This document shows positions 60,887-64,000 of a DNA stretch of 64,000 nucleotides, one piece after another. The first letter of the stretch is position 1, and every line of letters begins with the position of its first letter. The notes under the pieces were generated by a model, which did not search any database, had not been told where the DNA came from, and worked only from the letters and a program-made list of their open reading frames with translations. The translations under genes were made by a program, and so were the position numbers. The stretch is from Rhodococcus sp. X156 (GTDB lineage Bacteria > Actinomycetota > Actinomycetes > Mycobacteriales > Mycobacteriaceae), in the NCBI RefSeq assembly GCF_004006015.1, contig NZ_CP034766.1, positions 1,831,001-1,895,000 on the forward strand, read 5' to 3'.

Positions 60887-61977
60887 CCGTCCTGGGGGCG
60901 CTGGCTCTCGGCGCGCTGGCTGGCCACCCGCTTGGCCGGTTCACAGCACCGCACCGCACATGGTGCGCCGTTGCGGGTGCAGCCGGCCGCACCCACGTCG
61001 CTGAGCCGCTGCGGGGACACCCCGTCGGTGTGCTCGCGCACCAGCTCCACCACCATCCGCGCGAAGCGAAGGTCCTCGCCCACGGTGGCCGCCCGCTCCA
61101 GCGCCATGCCCAGCTCGGCAGCCAGGTCCACCGCCTCGGTGTCCAGGTCCCAGACCACCTCCAGGTGGTCGGCGACGAAGCCGATGGGGCTGACCACCAC
61201 CGCGGGCACCCCACGGGTGTGCAGGTCACGCAGGTGGTCGAGGATGTCGGGCTCCAGCCACGGCACCTGGGGCGGGCCGGACCGGGACTGCCACACCACG
61301 TCGTGCTCGGCCACCCCGGCCTCGGCCGCAGCCAGCCGAGCCGCCTCGACCACCTGGCGGGAGTAGCGGCGGCCACCCTCCTCGGGCGGGCCCGAGGCCA
61401 GGTCGGCCGAGTCGGGCACCGAGTGCGCGGTGAAGACCACGCGAGCCTGCGCGCGGTGCTCGGCGGGCAGTCGCTGCACGGCCGCGCGCACCGCGTCGGC
61501 CTCGGCGGCGACGAACAGCGGGTGGTCGAAGAACTGCCGGAGCCGGGTGAGCTGGGGGGCGCCGGCGCCCACCGCGTCGCGGGCGCGGGCGATGTCCTCC
61601 TGGTACTGGCGGCACCCGGAGTACCCGCCCCAGGCCGAGGTGGCGAGCACCAGCGCGTTGCGCACCCCGGCGGCTGCCATCTCCGCGACGGTGTCCTCGG
61701 CCATGGGGTGCCAGTTGCGGTTGCCGAAGTACACCGGCAGGTTCAGGCCCTGCTCGGCCAGCTCGGCCTCCACCTCACCGATCAGCTTGCGGTTGAGCGC
61801 GTTGATGGGCGAGACCCCGCCGAAGTGCCGGTAGTGCTCGGCCACCTCCGCCAGCCGCTCCGGCGGGATCCCCCTGCCCCGAGTGACGTTCTCCAGGAAC
61901 GGGATGACGTCCTCGGGGCCCTCCGGACCGCCGAAGGACAGCACCAACAGCGCGTCGTAGCTCTGGGATTCGCTCAC
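60883..61977 (-). CDS. hemH: Ferrochelatase (coproporphyrin type)
   Basis: The 364-residue enzyme inserts iron into coproporphyrin III in Gram-positive bacteria. Family motifs include [36 protein letters not shown] and [11 protein letters not shown]. The C-terminus has [13 protein letters not shown], a cysteine set matching the [2Fe-2S] cluster of actinobacterial ferrochelatases. A Lys/Arg/Gln-rich tail follows. It lies 33 bases after inhA, as in mycobacteria. Confidence 0.95.
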   Translation of the reverse strand: MSESQSYDALLVLSFGGPEGPEDVIPFLENVTRGRGIPPERLAEVAEHYRHFGGVSPINALNRKLIGEVEAELAEQGLNLPVYFGNRNWHPMAEDTVAEMAAAGVRNALVLATSAWGGYSGCRQYQEDIARARDAVGAGAPQLTRLRQFFDHPLFVAAEADAVRAAVQRLPAEHRAQARVVFTAHSVPDSADLASGPPEEGGRRYSRQVVEAARLAAAEAGVAEHDVVWQSRSGPPQVPWLEPDILDHLRDLHTRGVPAVVVSPIGFVADHLEVVWDLDTEAVDLAAELGMALERAATVGEDLRFARMVVELVREHTDGVSPQRLSDVGAAGCTRNGAPCAVRCCEPAKRVASQRAESQRPQDG

Positions 61978-62010
61978 GCTGCCATTGTGGCCGCCCGGTG
62001 CGGAGCGCGC

Positions 62011-62778
62011 TCAGACACCCATCGCGTGGAAGCCGCCGTCGGCCATGATCATCGAGCCGGTGGTGGTGGGGAACCAGTCCGAGAGCACGCCGCACACGGT
62101 CTTGGCCACCGGGAGCACGTCGTTCTTGTCCCATCCCAGCGGGGCGCGCTCCTCCCACGGCTGCTGGAACTGCTCGAAGCCGGGGATGGAGCGAGCCGCC
62201 ATCGTGGCCAGCGGACCGGCCGCCACCAGGTTCACCCGGATGCCCTTGGGGCCGAGCTCGCGGGCCAGGTAGCGGCTGGTGGACTCCAGCGCCGCCTTGG
62301 CCACACCCATCCAGTCGTAGCCGGGCCAGGCCTGCCGGGCGTCGAAGTCCATGCCCACCACGGAGCCACCCGGGCCCATCAGCGGCAGGCAGGCCACCGC
62401 CAGGGACTTCAGCGAGTAGGCGGAGATCTGCACGGCGGTGGCCACGTCCTCCCACGGCGCGTCCAGGAACCCCCCGCCCAGGCAGGACGGCGGTGCGAAG
62501 CCCACCGAGTGCACCACGCCGTCCAGGCCGTCCACGTGCTCCCCGACGCGGGCAGCCAGGGAGTCCAGCTGCTCGGTGTTGGCCACGTCCAGCTCCACCA
62601 CCGGCGCCGGCTCGGGCAGGCGCTTGGCGATGCGCTCCACCAGGCTCATCCGGCCGAACCCGGTGAGCACCACGGTCGCGCCCTGCTCCTGCGCCACCCG
62701 GGCGGTGTGGAACGCGATGGAGGCATCGGTGATCACTCCGGTGATCAGCAGCCGCTTGCCCTCGAGCAGTCCGCTCAC
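62011..62778 (-). CDS. inhA: Enoyl-ACP reductase, InhA type
   Basis: InhA/FabI reduces trans-2-enoyl-ACP in fatty acid synthesis. The 255-residue protein starts with GLLEGKRLLITGVITDASIA and keeps the NADH site, VVHSVGF and the catalytic tyrosine-lysine pair in YDWMGVAKAALES. It is closer to mycobacterial InhA in N-terminus and active-site sequence than to E. coli FabI. It lies 49 bases after fabG. Confidence 0.95.
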   Translation of the reverse strand: MSGLLEGKRLLITGVITDASIAFHTARVAQEQGATVVLTGFGRMSLVERIAKRLPEPAPVVELDVANTEQLDSLAARVGEHVDGLDGVVHSVGFAPPSCLGGGFLDAPWEDVATAVQISAYSLKSLAVACLPLMGPGGSVVGMDFDARQAWPGYDWMGVAKAALESTSRYLARELGPKGIRVNLVAAGPLATMAARSIPGFEQFQQPWEERAPLGWDKNDVLPVAKTVCGVLSDWFPTTTGSMIMADGGFHAMGV

Positions 62779-62827
62779 GTCGGTTTCCTCCTGTGCTTGG
62801 TGAACTTGGGGTGTCTGGGGAAGTGCT

Positions 62828-63565
<738 letters not shown>

Positions 63566-63622
63566 CTATCGGCTACTCACGGGTAGACCGGCATTCCGCA
63601 GGGTGTGGCGGCTCCCGACCGG

Positions 63623-64000
63623 TCAGGCCAGCGCGAGCAGGCCCACCGCGAACGCCCCGTAGAAGGCCGCGGCACCGGCCAGCCGCCCGGCGGTGAGCCG
63701 ACCGGTGCGGGTGAGCACCAGCAGGTAGCCCACCGACGCCATGGTGCACACCCCGGCCAGGACGAGCGGGGCGTCGAGCTGCCAGGAGGTGAACAGCAGA
63801 CCCAGCCCGGACGGGACGGTCACCTGGATCATCATCGAGCCGGACAGGTTGGCCAGCGCCAGCTGGGGCTTGCCCTGGCGGCACCAGACGACCGCGTTCA
63901 TGATCTCGGGCAGCTCGGTGGCCAGGGGCGCCAGCAGCAGGGCGCTGACGGTGGCCGGCACACCCAGGGCGGGCCCGGCCCACTCCAGCTCGTGCACGAA
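63623..64000 (-). CDS. Sodium/calcium exchanger family protein, C-terminal part
   Basis: The open frame carries the second alpha repeat of a cation/Ca2+ exchanger: APLATELPEIMNAVVWCRQG, then LALANLSGSMMIQVTVPSG, with acidic and serine residues of the ion site. At least three more membrane segments follow. The gene runs off the window end; the internal GTG at 63997 is probably not the start. It is 67 bases upstream of fabG on the same strand. Confidence 0.8.
   Translation of the reverse strand, partial: FVHELEWAGPALGVPATVSALLLAPLATELPEIMNAVVWCRQGKPQLALANLSGSMMIQVTVPSGLGLLFTSWQLDAPLVLAGVCTMASVGYLLVLTRTGRLTAGRLAGAAAFYGAFAVGLLALA

Overview
The window comes from a very GC-rich, motile actinobacterium. 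No species can be named from the sequence. The fabG-inhA-hemH gene order and the wax ester synthase/diacylglycerol acyltransferase resemble Mycobacteriales and Pseudonocardiales. GTG starts, ATGA/GTGA overlaps and several leaderless-looking starts fit an actinomycete.

Bases 1 to about 32,200 form one motility and chemotaxis block. It opens inside fliG and runs through fliH, fliI, fliJ, a two-domain peptidoglycan hydrolase, fliK, flgD and a short flgE. A strong hairpin follows, then flbD, motA, motB, fliL, fliM, fliN, fliO, fliP, fliQ, fliR, flhB, flhA and an FlhF-like protein that has lost its GTPase motifs. The csrA, fliW, flgL, flgK and flgN genes lie on the opposite strand. Divergent from flgN is the chemotaxis operon: cheA (two CheW domains), cheW, an mcp, cheB, cheR, cheY, cheX, a second cheY and a CheX-like gene. 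A GGDEF-EAL protein closes the block. Flagellin, fliD, fliS, flhG and the flagellar sigma factor are not in the window; flgB, flgC, fliE and fliF presumably lie upstream.

The main new observation is a shared promoter architecture. Six non-coding sites in this block carry CTCA(G/T)G, exactly 14 bases, then G(C/T)CGA(T/A). They lie before flbD, fliM, flhA, flgN, cheA and mcp. The spacing matches the enterobacterial sigma-28 promoter (TAAA-N15-GCCGATAA), with TCAG or TCAT in place of TAAA. This divides the motility block into transcription units under one flagellar sigma factor.

Bases 32,100 to 38,230 hold the cytochrome bd module (cydA, cydB and a fused cydDC) on the minus strand; its 3' end overlaps the GGDEF-EAL gene by 100 bases. 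Bases 38,300 to 50,500 are a mixed region: a small membrane protein, a secreted metzincin-like protease, a DJ-1/PfpI protein without its cysteine, an OafA-type acyltransferase with an SGNH domain, a His-rich Tat-exported PHP protein, a degenerate EAL protein, a ribokinase, an ACT-WS/DGAT fusion and a 2H phosphoesterase. Bases 50,500 to 55,300 carry a divergent marR-mmpL pair with a perfect palindrome filling the mmpL promoter spacer, a TVP38 protein and a SatD-like pair. Bases 55,300 to 64,000 are mostly housekeeping: NDH-2, an NfeD/SPFH cluster, a DUF3097 protein, hemH, inhA, fabG and the end of a cation exchanger gene. I saw no tRNA, rRNA, CRISPR array, insertion sequence or prophage gene.
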